A DNA stretch of 64,000 nt from a bacterium (GTDB taxonomy: Bacteria; Planctomycetota; UBA1135; UBA2386). Shown here one piece after another: positions 46,805 through 56,227 of the stretch. The notes beneath the pieces are model-generated. The model did no database searches. It was not told where the DNA came from and was given only the letters and a program-made list of their open reading frames with translations. The DNA lies in the NCBI GenBank assembly GCA_030432695.1, contig JAUILN010000015.1, positions 62,001-126,000 on the forward strand, given 5' to 3'. The position numbers were made by a program, and so were the translations under genes. Each line of letters begins with the position of its first letter. Position 1 is the stretch's first letter.

Positions 46805-47233
46805 TCATCCGTCCTCTGGATCGATCCGCGCCGCCCGAAGAACTCGCCGCGCCTTCTCGAGTATCGTCTGCTGTACCAGTTGCCTCGCATCGTCGCCGAG
46901 GCGTCCCGGAAGCCGCTGGAGTTCCCAGCCGGCTTCCTCCATGCGAGCCAGGATTCCGCCGTCTCCCGGAAGATGAAGACTGCCGACCACGGCGAAGACC
47001 GTTCTGACGGGATGTTCGTTGGCGTGTGCAAGTAGCCGTTCGGTCATCACGCGGTCGCGGGTTTCGCACATGGCGCGGAGGAACTCCTGGCCGTGGGGGT
47101 CGGTCTTGTCGGCGCCGAGCCGGTCGTAGTCGCCGACGACATGGGGCGTGTTGCTGGAGTTCATCGGATTGGGGACGAGCCAGAACAGCCACGACGGAAC
47201 GGTGTCGAGGAACTCGATGAGCCCGTCGGCGAG
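46805..47233 (-). pseudogene. Remnant of a TraB/GumN-family protein (C-terminal part)
   Basis: The minus-strand frame ending at 46805 has a protein-like C-terminal portion of about 140 residues: IEFLDTVPSWLFWLVPNP, RDRVMTERLLAHANEH, and TVFAVVGSLHLPGDGGI, which fits the C-terminal half of TraB/PrgY/GumN proteins (R-x-M...VVVGxxHLxG). Upstream of about 47233 the frame becomes Arg/Gly/Ala-rich without protein character, so the N-terminal half with the usual GxH motif is missing. I read it as a truncated remnant; expression from a late start is possible. Confidence 0.5.
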
Positions 47234-47250
47234 TCCGCCGACACGTCGCA

Positions 47251-47394
47251 TCCGAGGACCTTCACCGGCCGCGCCTTCGCCCGCTGCAGCGCCTTCACCA
47301 CCGCGTCGCGCGACAGCCCGGTCTCCTGCGCCAGCGCGGTCGGTCCGACGTCCTCGAACAAGCGCTTCAGCAGCAGTTCGCGATCGCCGTCGTC
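47251..47394 (-). pseudogene. Fragment with helix-turn-helix-like sequence
   Basis: A 48-residue minus-strand segment reads DDGDRELLLKRLFEDVGPTA then LAQETGLSRDAVVKALQRAK, which looks like a helix-turn-helix of the sigma or MarR kind. It is bounded upstream by a stop codon (TAG) and downstream it abuts the TraB remnant in another frame. No complete gene surrounds it, so it is probably a leftover of a disrupted regulator. Confidence 0.4.
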
Positions 47395-47395
47395 C

Positions 47396-47479
47396 CGCTA
47401 TCCGACTGCGGCCGAGTTCGCCGAGGACCTGCAGCGCGTGCTCGACGGGAAACCCGTCTCGGTGCAGCCGGCGGGCGCC
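47396..47479 (+). pseudogene. Fragment of a Ser/Thr kinase C-lobe end
   Basis: A plus-strand segment of 28 residues reads RYPTAAEFAEDLQRVLDGKP and then VSVQPAG. This is the conserved end of the planctomycete Ser/Thr kinase domain (compare RYRTALDFAEDLRRV in the kinase at 10652). No kinase lies upstream in this frame, so it is a detached fragment, directly beside the HTH fragment. Confidence 0.55.
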
Positions 47480-47606
47480 CAGCGGCACTCGACGAGGCGG
47501 TGCTGCTGCAGGTGGTTGGTGCCGGCTCGTGGCGCCGGTTCCGCTCAGGGCGACGTCCTGCGAGACCTCTGGGAGCGCATCGAGGTCGCGGCGGGGTCTG
47601 GGAGTC

Positions 47607-47634
47607 GGCGCTGATTCTCGGGAGGAGTCGATCC
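47607..47634 (-). repeat. Dispersed intergenic repeat, copy D
   Basis: Minus strand: GATCGACTCCTCCCGAGAA followed by TCAGCGC. It lies 30 bases beyond the stop of the ECF sigma gene (47664). Confidence 0.7.
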
Positions 47635-47663
47635 AATCAACACCGTCAGCGCGGCCGACCGTC

Positions 47664-48278
47664 CTACTCCGTCCGCCGTTCCCGATCGAGCTTCGCCAGC
47701 TCCATCGTGAGCGCAGCGCGTGCCCGGCTCAGCAGCATCCGGGTCGCCGGCTCGCTGCGATCCAGCGCCTCGGCGACGTCCTTGACCGGTCGGTTACGCA
47801 GCACGAATTGCTCGATGACGTAGCGGTGGTCGTCGCTCAGCTGCTCGAGGGCGCGCAGCACCAGCTCGAGCTGCTCTACCCGTGCCAGATTGCTGGCCGG
47901 GGAGTGCTCCGGGCGGGCGATCGCGCGGGCCAGGCTCTCGAGCTGCGAGGTCGTGCTGGGCTGCTTGCGCTTGGTGGCGTGCATCCGGCGGTGGGTCTGG
48001 CGGGCCGCATTGACGACGATCATCCGCACCCAGGCCAGGAAGGTCTTCTCGTCGTGTCCCTCGAACTCGTCGATCCGCTGCACGACCTCGACGAACGCAT
48101 CCTGAAGCACGTCGGAGGGGCGGGTTCGCTCCCGGAGCCGCTCGCCGAGCTGGTCCCGGGCCACTGCAGTCAGCGGCCCGTGGATCCGGTCGAGTAGCCG
48201 GTCCAGCGCTGTCCGGTCGCCCGCTTTCGCGGCACGGAGTTCGGTGCCGAAGTCCGGAGTGCTCGGGGGCTCGGGCAT
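47664..48278 (-). CDS. ECF-family RNA polymerase sigma factor
   Basis: A 204-residue sigma-70 family protein with region 2 (about 14-90: LRERTRPSDVLQDAFVEVVQ, and TFLAWVRMIVVNAARQTHR) and region 4 (about 140-195: LEQLSDDHRYVIEQFVLRN, VKDVAEALDRSEPATRMLLSRARAAL). Regions 1 and 3 are absent, as in ECF factors. The sequence style matches planctomycete ECF groups often encoded near Ser/Thr kinases, and such a kinase gene begins at 49851. A direct partnership is inference; no anti-sigma gene is adjacent. Start is ATG at 48278, 164 bases from a divergent gene. Confidence 0.9.
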   Translation of the reverse strand: MPEPPSTPDFGTELRAAKAGDRTALDRLLDRIHGPLTAVARDQLGERLRERTRPSDVLQDAFVEVVQRIDEFEGHDEKTFLAWVRMIVVNAARQTHRRMHATKRKQPSTTSQLESLARAIARPEHSPASNLARVEQLELVLRALEQLSDDHRYVIEQFVLRNRPVKDVAEALDRSEPATRMLLSRARAALTMELAKLDRERRTE

Positions 48279-48442
48279 GGATGGTATTGTCGGTGGCGAT
48301 CCTCGTCCGGTCCAACAAGTCGGGTCGGCTGCCCCGGTTTCAGGAATGGAGCGTGACGGCCGAGTCGGAACCGCACCCTGCTCGCCGTCGGCCGGCGCTC
48401 GCTGGCCGCGAGCCCCCTTCTTCCGTCGTCCCCGTCCCTCTG

Positions 48443-49756
48443 ATGATTCCCCAGTCGATTCCGGCTCGATCCTGCCGGTCCGTTCTGCTGCTGGCCGCAG
48501 CCTTGTCCGTCCCGCTCGCCGCGCAGGGCAGCACCTTCCCGGCGGTCTCCGAGCAGGCCCCGCTCGGTCCGGGAGGCGAGCTCTTCACCGACTCGACGGT
48601 TCTGCGAGTCGCCGGTGCGCCCGATGAGGATCTGCGGGTCGTGTTGTTCGCGCAGCTCCTCGTCGGCCCCAACGTGCCGGTCGGTGCGGACCCGGTGCAC
48701 ACGCAGTTCCTCACGAGCTACTACCCCCAGCTGGTCGAGACCGCGTATTCGGCGGACGATTACGAGGGTGCGCTGAACGCGGCGGCGGGAACCTCCGGCT
48801 ACTCCTACGACGTGACGTTGGATCCTGATCTGTACCTGGCCTCGAACCAGGCGTCGGATCAGTACCTCGTGGCGCCCTGGGCACTCGTCGAGGCGTTGGG
48901 CGCTTCGCTGACGGATCCGAGCGTTGCCTCGGACTATGGTCAGGACTTCTCCTCGACTTCGGAATCCCATATCGACTGGCAGGGCAACCCACTGAGTTCC
49001 GGCTCGAACCATTGGGCCGAGCAGCCTGCCAGCAAGCAGCCGGATATCGCCTGGTGGCTGATGGATGCAGAGAGCAGTTCGAACGGGACCTCGAGAATCC
49101 TCAGCATCGACGGACTGGCTCAGGAAGTGCTCGCACGGCAGGCCAGCTACCACGCCGGCTTTCCCGTGCAGTGGACCGATCAGGTGGTCCAGGACATCCT
49201 GTTGTACCGCTGGGCCACAGACATGAACGTGGTGATCTCCGCGGCGGTGGTCGGGCCCCCGGTTGCGGGAGTCCGACCGATCGAGATCACCCGTCGGGTG
49301 CGGGTTCGCATCCACTACTCCGGGGATGGCGGTGGGCTCCGCATCACCCACGTCCCTCAGCTGCCGGTCGGCGCGTTCTATCCGCACCGCTTCCTGGCAC
49401 ACGACGCGGTGTCGGTGCCGAGTTCCTATGTGAGCGACTATGGGCGGACCGTCCAGGTCCATCTCGCCACGCCGCTGCCGAACGCGGCCGCCGCAAGCGG
49501 AATCCAGGCCTACCTGTCGGTAGTCGGTGGCGGCGCGTTCCTGGTCGAGGCTACCGAGGTTGCGGAGACCAACGGCGCCGGCGAGGTCACCGATCTACGG
49601 TTCGTCGTGCCGCAGCCCGACCCCTTCGGATACACACCGACCACCGGCCTCGCCGCCCTCTACCAGGGTGCGACGCTGATCCCGGTCGACTACTCCGGTT
49701 TCGGTCAGGGGGCCTTCCATCTCTGGATCTATCACGAGTATCCGAGCCCGTATTGA
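48443..49756 (+). CDS. Secreted protein of unknown function
   Basis: A 437-residue secreted protein (signal ending LSVPLAAQG). I recognise no family. It contains many aromatic and Ser/Thr residues with phrases such as LTSYYPQLVETAYSADDYEG, SHIDWQGNPLSS, RRVRVRIHYSGDGGGLRITH and a C-terminal FHLWIYHEYPSPY. It lacks the recurrent module found in most other secreted proteins here. It lies between the divergent sigma factor gene and the kinase gene downstream in the same direction (94-base gap). Confidence 0.72.
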   Translation: MIPQSIPARSCRSVLLLAAALSVPLAAQGSTFPAVSEQAPLGPGGELFTDSTVLRVAGAPDEDLRVVLFAQLLVGPNVPVGADPVHTQFLTSYYPQLVETAYSADDYEGALNAAAGTSGYSYDVTLDPDLYLASNQASDQYLVAPWALVEALGASLTDPSVASDYGQDFSSTSESHIDWQGNPLSSGSNHWAEQPASKQPDIAWWLMDAESSSNGTSRILSIDGLAQEVLARQASYHAGFPVQWTDQVVQDILLYRWATDMNVVISAAVVGPPVAGVRPIEITRRVRVRIHYSGDGGGLRITHVPQLPVGAFYPHRFLAHDAVSVPSSYVSDYGRTVQVHLATPLPNAAAASGIQAYLSVVGGGAFLVEATEVAETNGAGEVTDLRFVVPQPDPFGYTPTTGLAALYQGATLIPVDYSGFGQGAFHLWIYHEYPSPY

Positions 49757-49850
49757 TCGCCTGCCGCCCGGAGGCCGGGTGGCGGGTGCGTCCGTTCGGC
49801 TGCCGGGCGAGGCCAGGCTCGAGGTCCCATGACCGTGCCCGAGCATCTCG

Positions 49851-52571
49851 ATGACCGTCGAAGACCCTGACTCCAGACTCGCGGAACTCCTGGCACGCTG
49901 GTTCGATGCGCGCTACTCGGGCGCCGAGCCGAAACTGGTCGAGATCTGCGAGGACGCGCCCGAACTCGCCGATGACCTGCAGCGTCTGATCGCGCTGCAG
50001 GAGGGGCTTTCGGGATTCGAGGGCCCGGAGCCGTCCGTGGGAGCCGCCCCGCTGCTGCAGCAGCTCGGCTCGTGTCGGCTCCGCGGTCGGATCGGCAGCG
50101 GCGGGATGGGCGACGTCTACCTCGCGGTTCAGGAGCCCCTGGGGCGCGAGGTGGCAGTGAAAGTGCTGCGCGCGGAGTTCGCCGAAGACGAACTTTGGCG
50201 GCTCCGCTTCCGGCGCGAGGCCGAGATCACCGCGGCGCTGGATCACCCGCACATCGTGCCGATCTACGAGACCGGTGTGGAGCGGGGCCAGCCCTACCTG
50301 GTCATGCGGCTGCTCCGAGGGGAGACGCTGCACCGGCTGGCAGGGACACTCGCGAGCCGGGATGTCGCTCGGCTCGGTGTGCAGATCGCACGAGCCCTGC
50401 ATGCCGCGCACGAGATCGGCATCCTGCATCGCGACGTGAAGCCTGCCAACGTTATCGTGGAGGCAGACCACGCCTACGTGCTCGATTTCGGACTCGCGCG
50501 GGCCAAGGTGGATCTGTCCCTCACCGCGGTCGGGCAGGTCGCCGGCACGCTGTCGTACATGGCGCCCGAGTACGTGCAGCGCAAGAGCGAGCCTGGCGAT
50601 CCGCGCGTCGACGTGTATGCGCTCGGCGCGACCCTCTATCACGCTGTATCTGGCCGTGCACCGTTCGAGCACGAGCGCCCCGAGGTGGTGCTCCGGCATG
50701 TGCTGTCGCGGGAACCCGAACCCCTCGGGTTGCGGGGGCGTGATAGCGACCTCGAGGTCATCGTCCTCCGGGCGATGGACAAGGAGCCCGGGCGGCGGTT
50801 CTCGACGGCCGGCGATTTGGCTGCCGACCTCGAGCGCTTCCTCGAAGGCTTGCCGATCAGGTCGAAACCGCTCGGACTGCCGAGTCGGATGCTCCGTGTC
50901 GCGCGGCGCAATCCCCTGAATACCGCTTCGATGGCGATTGCATCGATCGCGCTGTTGGCGCTGCTCGCCTTCGTCGGCATCCGCGCGCGCGCGGATCGAT
51001 TGGAGCGCGATCGAAGGCTCGCGGGGATCGAGGCCTTGCTGGACGAAGGTCGGTCTTCGGTTGCGTTGGAGCGCCTCGAGGAGCTGCGTCCGGCGTGGCG
51101 TGACAGCCCGCGGGCGGTCGAGAGTGCGGCGGTCGCGCGGGCACGGTTGCGGCGCGGCGCGCTCCTCGATGCGCTGCAATCCGAAGTCCGCTACGGGGAC
51201 CTGGAGTACCTGAGGGCCCTGCGTGATCTCGATTCGGAATCGCCGGAGGTCGTAGCCGCGGAGCAGGAGTCCCTGCTGGCGGAAGCCCTGCTGCGACTCT
51301 ACACCGGGGAACTCCGATCCGAAGACGTCGCGGAGTTCGCGGCATGGCGGGACAGCTATCCGCGAACCGCCGGGCTCATCGAGAGCCACCTGCGACGAGA
51401 GGCGCTCCCCGAGCCGCATCCGACGACGAGTCGGGGGAGTCCCGGCGCGGTCGATCATGTCTTCGCATCCGTGGTGCGAGGCTTCGCGGAGCGACCGTTG
51501 GCCGAGATCGAGGCCGAGCTGCGCCTGGCGATGTCCTGCGATGACCTGCACCCGCGTACGCTGTTCGGACTCGGCACCTATCACCTGCTCGAGGGCGACC
51601 CGGCGCGGGCTTCCGAGTGCTTCTCCGGGGCGGCGGTCGGCATGTCCGGTTCGCTCGAAGTCGCCATATCGCAGGCCAGGGTGGCCTTTCGTCGAGGTGA
51701 CTTCCTGCCGGCCAGCCGACATCTCGAGCGAGCCGAGCAGCTGATCTCCGCGGCTGGGCTCCCGACTCCCCGGCGCTTGGACCTGACCTGGCTCGACCTC
51801 CTGCTGGTGACTCGGGACTGGAGCGAGCACGAGCTGCGCATGCGGAGTCTGGAAGCGAAGCAGCTGGATTCGACCTTCATCGCGCGGATCGACCTGGCCG
51901 CGGCGCAGCGCCTCATCCGTCTTGAGGAGTATGAACAGGCCCTGGTCCGGTTGGACGCCGGGCTGGCAGCTGGGCCGAGGTCCAGCGTGCGTCGGAGACT
52001 CGAGATCGCGGCATTGCAGACCCAGGTCAATCTCGGCGTCGACACGTCGACCTACTCGGGAATCGTCGAGCGTACCGATGATCTGATCGCGGACGCCGAG
52101 TCGGCAGCGGACGCGGTCATCCTCGCCGACGCGTTGTGGCTCCGAAGCGCGCTCGCACTCGCGGTCGGGGAAGTGGAGTTCGCGGACCGACTGACCGAGC
52201 AGGTCTTCGAGGCGGAGCCCGTCCATCCCGACGCCAACCTGGTCGTGCTGGGTGACCTGGTGGAAGAGGTCCGCAGCCGTGGCCAGACGCTCGAGGCCGA
52301 TGAGCTACTGTGTGCGAAGGTCGGTGCCGCCCTGGATCGCGGGGAACGGCTGTTGGAGCGGGACCTTCGCGACGTGACGCACCTGGATCCGGAGATGCGC
52401 TACGAGATCGCCGCGTCGATCGCGTGGCTCGCGGCGCGGGTGGGGCGCCGCGAACTCTCGGTGCGGGCCGGTCGCCGTGCCTGCGAGCATCCGATCGAAG
52501 GCCTACCTGGCGTTGCCCGACTGTTGGAAGCTGCCAGGGAGGCGCTCGGGATCGAGGTCTGGATCCGCTGA
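49851..52571 (+). CDS. Membrane-anchored Ser/Thr protein kinase
   Basis: A 906-residue Hanks-type kinase. The first 75 residues are helical and acidic, as usual before planctomycete kinase domains. Kinase motifs: IGSGGMGDVY (81-90), Lys104 in VAVKVL, HRDVKPANV (193-201), DFGLARAK (212-219) and the APE-like MAPEYVQ. A membrane helix (ASMAIASIALLALLAFVGI, about 360-378) leads to a roughly 520-residue Ala/Leu/Glu-rich C-terminal part, probably helical repeats. It may act with the nearby ECF sigma factor (47664), inferred from frequent pairing in this phylum. Confidence 0.92.
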   Translation: MTVEDPDSRLAELLARWFDARYSGAEPKLVEICEDAPELADDLQRLIALQEGLSGFEGPEPSVGAAPLLQQLGSCRLRGRIGSGGMGDVYLAVQEPLGREVAVKVLRAEFAEDELWRLRFRREAEITAALDHPHIVPIYETGVERGQPYLVMRLLRGETLHRLAGTLASRDVARLGVQIARALHAAHEIGILHRDVKPANVIVEADHAYVLDFGLARAKVDLSLTAVGQVAGTLSYMAPEYVQRKSEPGDPRVDVYALGATLYHAVSGRAPFEHERPEVVLRHVLSREPEPLGLRGRDSDLEVIVLRAMDKEPGRRFSTAGDLAADLERFLEGLPIRSKPLGLPSRMLRVARRNPLNTASMAIASIALLALLAFVGIRARADRLERDRRLAGIEALLDEGRSSVALERLEELRPAWRDSPRAVESAAVARARLRRGALLDALQSEVRYGDLEYLRALRDLDSESPEVVAAEQESLLAEALLRLYTGELRSEDVAEFAAWRDSYPRTAGLIESHLRREALPEPHPTTSRGSPGAVDHVFASVVRGFAERPLAEIEAELRLAMSCDDLHPRTLFGLGTYHLLEGDPARASECFSGAAVGMSGSLEVAISQARVAFRRGDFLPASRHLERAEQLISAAGLPTPRRLDLTWLDLLLVTRDWSEHELRMRSLEAKQLDSTFIARIDLAAAQRLIRLEEYEQALVRLDAGLAAGPRSSVRRRLEIAALQTQVNLGVDTSTYSGIVERTDDLIADAESAADAVILADALWLRSALALAVGEVEFADRLTEQVFEAEPVHPDANLVVLGDLVEEVRSRGQTLEADELLCAKVGAALDRGERLLERDLRDVTHLDPEMRYEIAASIAWLAARVGRRELSVRAGRRACEHPIEGLPGVARLLEAAREALGIEVWIR

Positions 52572-52701
52572 CGCACGCCGTGCCTTCACGCGATCCTCAT
52601 CTGGCCCCGCCGCCTCCCCGGGGGTTATCGTCGCCCTCGGCCGGAACACCTCGGCATCCCGCCGTGCGCCCGGCCACCCCAGGGAGGGGCATCCAACGCC
52701 G

Positions 52702-54045
52702 ATGAGCGCACGCAAGCGGAAGCAGCCGAAGCTGTTCGTCCTCGACACCAACGTGGTCCTGCACGACGCCGGCTGCATCCGGCAGTTCGAGGAGAACGAC
52801 CTCGCGGTGCCGATCGCGGTGCTGGAGGAACTCGACCGCTTCAAGAAGGGCAACGAGGACATCAACTTCCAGGCGCGCGAGTTCCTGCGGCGGATCGACG
52901 AGCTCACCGGGGATCTGCTCTCCGATCAGGGGGCGAGCCTCGGCGAGGACCTCGGCCGGATCCGCGTCGTGCTCGGCGGCGCGATGGACGAGCGGGTCCG
53001 CCAGTCGTTCCAGCAGGACACGATGGACCACCGGATCCTGAACACGGCCTTGCTGCTCCAGGAGGAACACACCGATCGGGCGGTCATCCTGCTGTCGAAG
53101 GACACCAACCTGCGGATGAAGGCCAAGTCGCTGGGGCTCGTCGCCCAGGACTACACCGCCGACAAGGTCGCGGACGTCCAGCGGCTCTACAAGGGCAAGC
53201 GGACCATCGAGGACGTTCCCGAGGACATGATCGCCGCCTTCTACCGCGACGGCGGAGGTGCCGTACCACGCGAGGATCTGTCGATCGTCGAGCACCCTCA
53301 GCCGCACGAGAACTTCATCCTGCGCAACGGCTCGATGTCGGTGCTCGCGACCTACCGCCCCGACGACCAGGTGTTCGTGCGGATCAAGAAGCACTCCGCC
53401 TACGGGATCTGGCCACGCAATGCCGAGCAGTCGTTCGCCCTCGAGGCGCTGCTCGACGACAACATCAAGCTGGTCACGCTGGCCGGCACCGCCGGCACCG
53501 GCAAGACCCTGATCGCCCTGGCCGCGGCCCTCGAATCGCGCAAGCGTTATCGGCAGATCCTGCTGGCGCGGCCGGTGGTGCCGCTGAGCAACAAGGACCT
53601 CGGGTTCCTGCCCGGCGACATCGAGGCCAAGCTCGATCCCTACATGCAACCGCTCTACGACAACCTCTCGGTGATCCGTAACGAGCTGGGCGACGAGGAG
53701 CCGGCGGCGCAGAAGATCCAGGCGATGCGGGAGAACGAGAAGCTCCTGATCACGCCCTTGGCCTACATCCGCGGCCGCACCCTGCAACGGATCTTCTTCA
53801 TCGTCGACGAGGCGCAGAACCTGACGCCGCACGAGGTGAAGACCATCATCACGCGCGCCGGCGAGGGCACCAAGATCGTGCTCACCGGCGACATCAAGCA
53901 GATCGATCACCCGTATCTCGACTCGCGCAGCAACGGCATCTCCTACCTCATCCACCGGATGGTCGGCCAGAAGCTGTATGCCCACGTGACGCTCGAGAAG
54001 GGCGAACGCTCGGAGCTCGCCGAACTGGCGAGCGAGCTGCTATGA
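52702..54045 (+). CDS. phoH2: PIN-PhoH (PhoH2) protein: RNase and ATPase/helicase
   Basis: A 447-residue fusion: an N-terminal PIN domain (10-150) with acidic residues of a VapC-like nuclease (LFVLDTNVVLHD, VLEELDRFK, MDHRILNTALLLQ, SKDTNLRMKA) and a C-terminal PhoH ATPase with P-loop GTAGTGKT (262-269), RPVVPLSNKDLGFLPGD and Walker B IVDEAQN. PhoH2 proteins in Mycobacterium show RNase and RNA-unwinding activity. Here proC starts within the phoH2 stop (ATGA), so they are co-translated. Start ATG 52702 follows the kinase gene without an obvious terminator. Confidence 0.93.
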   Translation: MSARKRKQPKLFVLDTNVVLHDAGCIRQFEENDLAVPIAVLEELDRFKKGNEDINFQAREFLRRIDELTGDLLSDQGASLGEDLGRIRVVLGGAMDERVRQSFQQDTMDHRILNTALLLQEEHTDRAVILLSKDTNLRMKAKSLGLVAQDYTADKVADVQRLYKGKRTIEDVPEDMIAAFYRDGGGAVPREDLSIVEHPQPHENFILRNGSMSVLATYRPDDQVFVRIKKHSAYGIWPRNAEQSFALEALLDDNIKLVTLAGTAGTGKTLIALAAALESRKRYRQILLARPVVPLSNKDLGFLPGDIEAKLDPYMQPLYDNLSVIRNELGDEEPAAQKIQAMRENEKLLITPLAYIRGRTLQRIFFIVDEAQNLTPHEVKTIITRAGEGTKIVLTGDIKQIDHPYLDSRSNGISYLIHRMVGQKLYAHVTLEKGERSELAELASELL

Positions 54046-54872
54046 ACTCCGACACCAGGCTGACGATCCTGGGGTGCGGCAAGCTCGGTGAGTCGCTGGC
54101 CGGTGGTCTGCTCGCGGCGGACCCGGGCATCGCCGGCCGGTTGATCCTGACGACCCGGCGCGCCGCGCGCGCTGCAGAGCTGCAGGCCCGACATGGCGTC
54201 CGGGCGACCACCGACAACGCGGCAGCGGTCGCCGAGGCCGACGTGGTGGTCGTGGCCGTGAAGCCACAGATGGTCGAGGACGCGTTGGTGCCGCTGGCGG
54301 GGGATGTCGCCGGCAAGTTGGTGGTCAGCACCTGTGCAGGCGTTTCGCTGGCGCGGCTGCAGGCTCTCGTGCCCCGGGCCCGCTCGTGCCGGGCGATGCC
54401 CAACACGCCGGCGCGCATCCGCGAGGGGATGACGGCCGTGTCGCCCGGACAGGGCGCCACCGAGGCCGACGTGGAACGCACGCGGCAGATCTTCGCAGCG
54501 GTCGGACGGGTGCTGGTCCTCGACGAGAAGCACCTCGACGTGGTGACCGGCCTGTCGGGGAGCGGGCCGGCGTTCGGCTTCGTGATCCTGGAGGCGCTCG
54601 CCGACGGCGGCGTGATGATGGGGCTGCCCCGCGACGCGGCGATCGAACTCGCGGCCCAGACCCTGCTCGGCGCGGCGCGGCTGGTGCTCGAATCCGGAGT
54701 GCACCCGGCGGCTTTGAAGGACGAGGTCACGACGCCTGCCGGCTGCACGATCGCCGGGCTGCTCACGCTGGAGGACGGCCGCATCCGCAGCACGCTGGCA
54801 CGCGCGATCCAGGAGGCGACGCGGGTGGCTGGAGGTCTGGGCGGGACAGCGCCGGGTTCGGCGAGCGGTTGA
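54042..54872 (+). CDS. proC: Pyrroline-5-carboxylate reductase
   Basis: A 276-residue enzyme for the last step of proline synthesis, reducing pyrroline-5-carboxylate with NAD(P)H. The N-terminal Rossmann motif reads ILGCGKLGESLAGG (9-22), followed by VAVKPQ, RAMPNTPARIREGM, and the C-terminal dimerisation helices with LSGSGPAFGFVILEALADGGV and HPAALKDEVTTPAGCTI, the family signature. The ATG at 54042 overlaps the phoH2 stop. It ends at a hairpin that also covers the stop of the convergent histidine kinase gene. Confidence 0.95.
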   Translation: MNSDTRLTILGCGKLGESLAGGLLAADPGIAGRLILTTRRAARAAELQARHGVRATTDNAAAVAEADVVVVAVKPQMVEDALVPLAGDVAGKLVVSTCAGVSLARLQALVPRARSCRAMPNTPARIREGMTAVSPGQGATEADVERTRQIFAAVGRVLVLDEKHLDVVTGLSGSGPAFGFVILEALADGGVMMGLPRDAAIELAAQTLLGAARLVLESGVHPAALKDEVTTPAGCTIAGLLTLEDGRIRSTLARAIQEATRVAGGLGGTAPGSASG

Positions 54873-54892
54873 CCGAGTCGTTACCGGTCAAC
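54868..54892. terminator. Hairpin over the convergent stops of proC and the histidine kinase
   Basis: GTTGACCG at 54868-54875 pairs with CGGTCAAC at 54885-54892, loop of nine bases. The stem includes the proC TGA; the kinase stop lies in the loop/second arm. Confidence 0.65.
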
Positions 54893-56089
54893 GGTCGCGC
54901 GCGGCAGTTCGATCTCGAAGGTCGTTCCGTGGCCCGGTGCGCTGTCGACGCGCACCCGACCTCCGCAGCCCTCGACGATTCGCAGCACCGTCGGCAGTCC
55001 GAGTCCGGTGCCTTCGCCGCGCGGCTTGGTGGTGAACAGCGGTTCGAAGATCCGCGTGCGCACCGCGTCGTCCATTCCGACGCCATTGTCGCTCACCTGC
55101 AGGATCACGTTCGGCTCGGTGCGGTCGCCAGTCGGCTCGCGTTCGAGGGTCCGAAGGGTGACCGAACCCTCGTCGGGCAGCGCATCCCGGGCGTTGAGCA
55201 CCAGGTTGAGCACGATCTGTGCGAGCAGCGCCGGATCGGCGCGCACCGGACCGATCGCGTCGTCCAGATCGAGCCGCAGCCTGCGACGCCGACCGATCAT
55301 CGTCGCGAGCAGTCGATCCATCCGACGGATCACCCGGTTCCAGTCGGTGGTCTTCGGTTCACTCGCCCGCTCACGGGCGATGTGCAGCAGCTGGTCCGCG
55401 ATCGCCGTGGCGACGGACACCGCGTCGAGAGCCCGATGGGTGGCGACCTGCACGGCAGGGACCTCTGGAGCTGCTTCGCTGGCGAGTTGAATCTGTCCCA
55501 ACACCACCGTCAGCAGGTTGTTCAGGTCGTGCGCCACGCCTTGGACCATGCTGCCCATCGCCTGCAGCATCTGCGCCTCGTGGAGACGCTGGGCCTCCTT
55601 GTGTCGGCGCTGTTCGGCGAGGTATCGCCGCCGCCGCTCGACCATCACGCCGAGACGGCAGGCGGTCGCCGTCATCAGCATCTCTTGCTCCGCCGAGAGG
55701 GCCGGGGAGCCGGGCCGCACCGCGAGGAACAGCTGCCCGCCAGGTCCGTCGGCGCAGAGGATCGGGTGCGACTGGGTGGTGAGATGCTCGGCGAAGGGGC
55801 CACCGGGGAACGGGGGGAAGGTCGCGGCCGGCGCTCCGGACGGAGCGGTCGGGTCGAGGCGGTCTGGCGCCTCGGGTCCGATCCCAGCCATCCGTAGCAG
55901 GCCGAGAGGTTCCTCGGCGTACGCCGCGGCGCCGACAGCATCGGTGGCCTCGCACAGGCAGGCGAGGATCTCGCGGCAACGATCCTCGACGTCGGACCCG
56001 TCGGTCCGGGTGCGGATCTGTACGAGCTTCCGGTAGCCGGCCTGCGTCAGCGGGCCGCCCGAGGGATGGGGAGAGCGAGGCGGGACCAT
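54881..56089 (-). CDS. Sensor histidine kinase, cytoplasmic, GAF-like N-terminus
   Basis: A 402-residue histidine kinase from ATG 56089 without membrane segments. The N-terminal 150 residues look like a GAF or similar sensor domain (REILACLCEATDAVGAAAYAE...GQLFLAVRPGSPALSAEQE). The phosphoacceptor box is GVAHDLNNLLTVVLG with His187, followed by LNLVLNARDALP (N box), DNGVGMDD (G1), EPLFTTKP (F) and GTGLGLPTV (G2). It belongs to the NtrB-like class of HDLNN kinases. No response regulator gene is adjacent, so the partner is unknown. An upstream ATG at 56149 would overlap divergent DNA. Confidence 0.9.
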   Translation of the reverse strand: MVPPRSPHPSGGPLTQAGYRKLVQIRTRTDGSDVEDRCREILACLCEATDAVGAAAYAEEPLGLLRMAGIGPEAPDRLDPTAPSGAPAATFPPFPGGPFAEHLTTQSHPILCADGPGGQLFLAVRPGSPALSAEQEMLMTATACRLGVMVERRRRYLAEQRRHKEAQRLHEAQMLQAMGSMVQGVAHDLNNLLTVVLGQIQLASEAAPEVPAVQVATHRALDAVSVATAIADQLLHIARERASEPKTTDWNRVIRRMDRLLATMIGRRRRLRLDLDDAIGPVRADPALLAQIVLNLVLNARDALPDEGSVTLRTLEREPTGDRTEPNVILQVSDNGVGMDDAVRTRIFEPLFTTKPRGEGTGLGLPTVLRIVEGCGGRVRVDSAPGHGTTFEIELPRATVDR

Positions 56090-56227
56090 GCGGAGCGCGG
56101 GCAGAATACGCCGATGGGACGACCGGGTAAACCTGACGCCGGACGCCATCCCGAACGCGACCCGGTGGGCGGGGATGAGCTGGAACCGGGAGTCGGATCG
56201 ACCCGGACCGGCGATAGGATCCGGACG

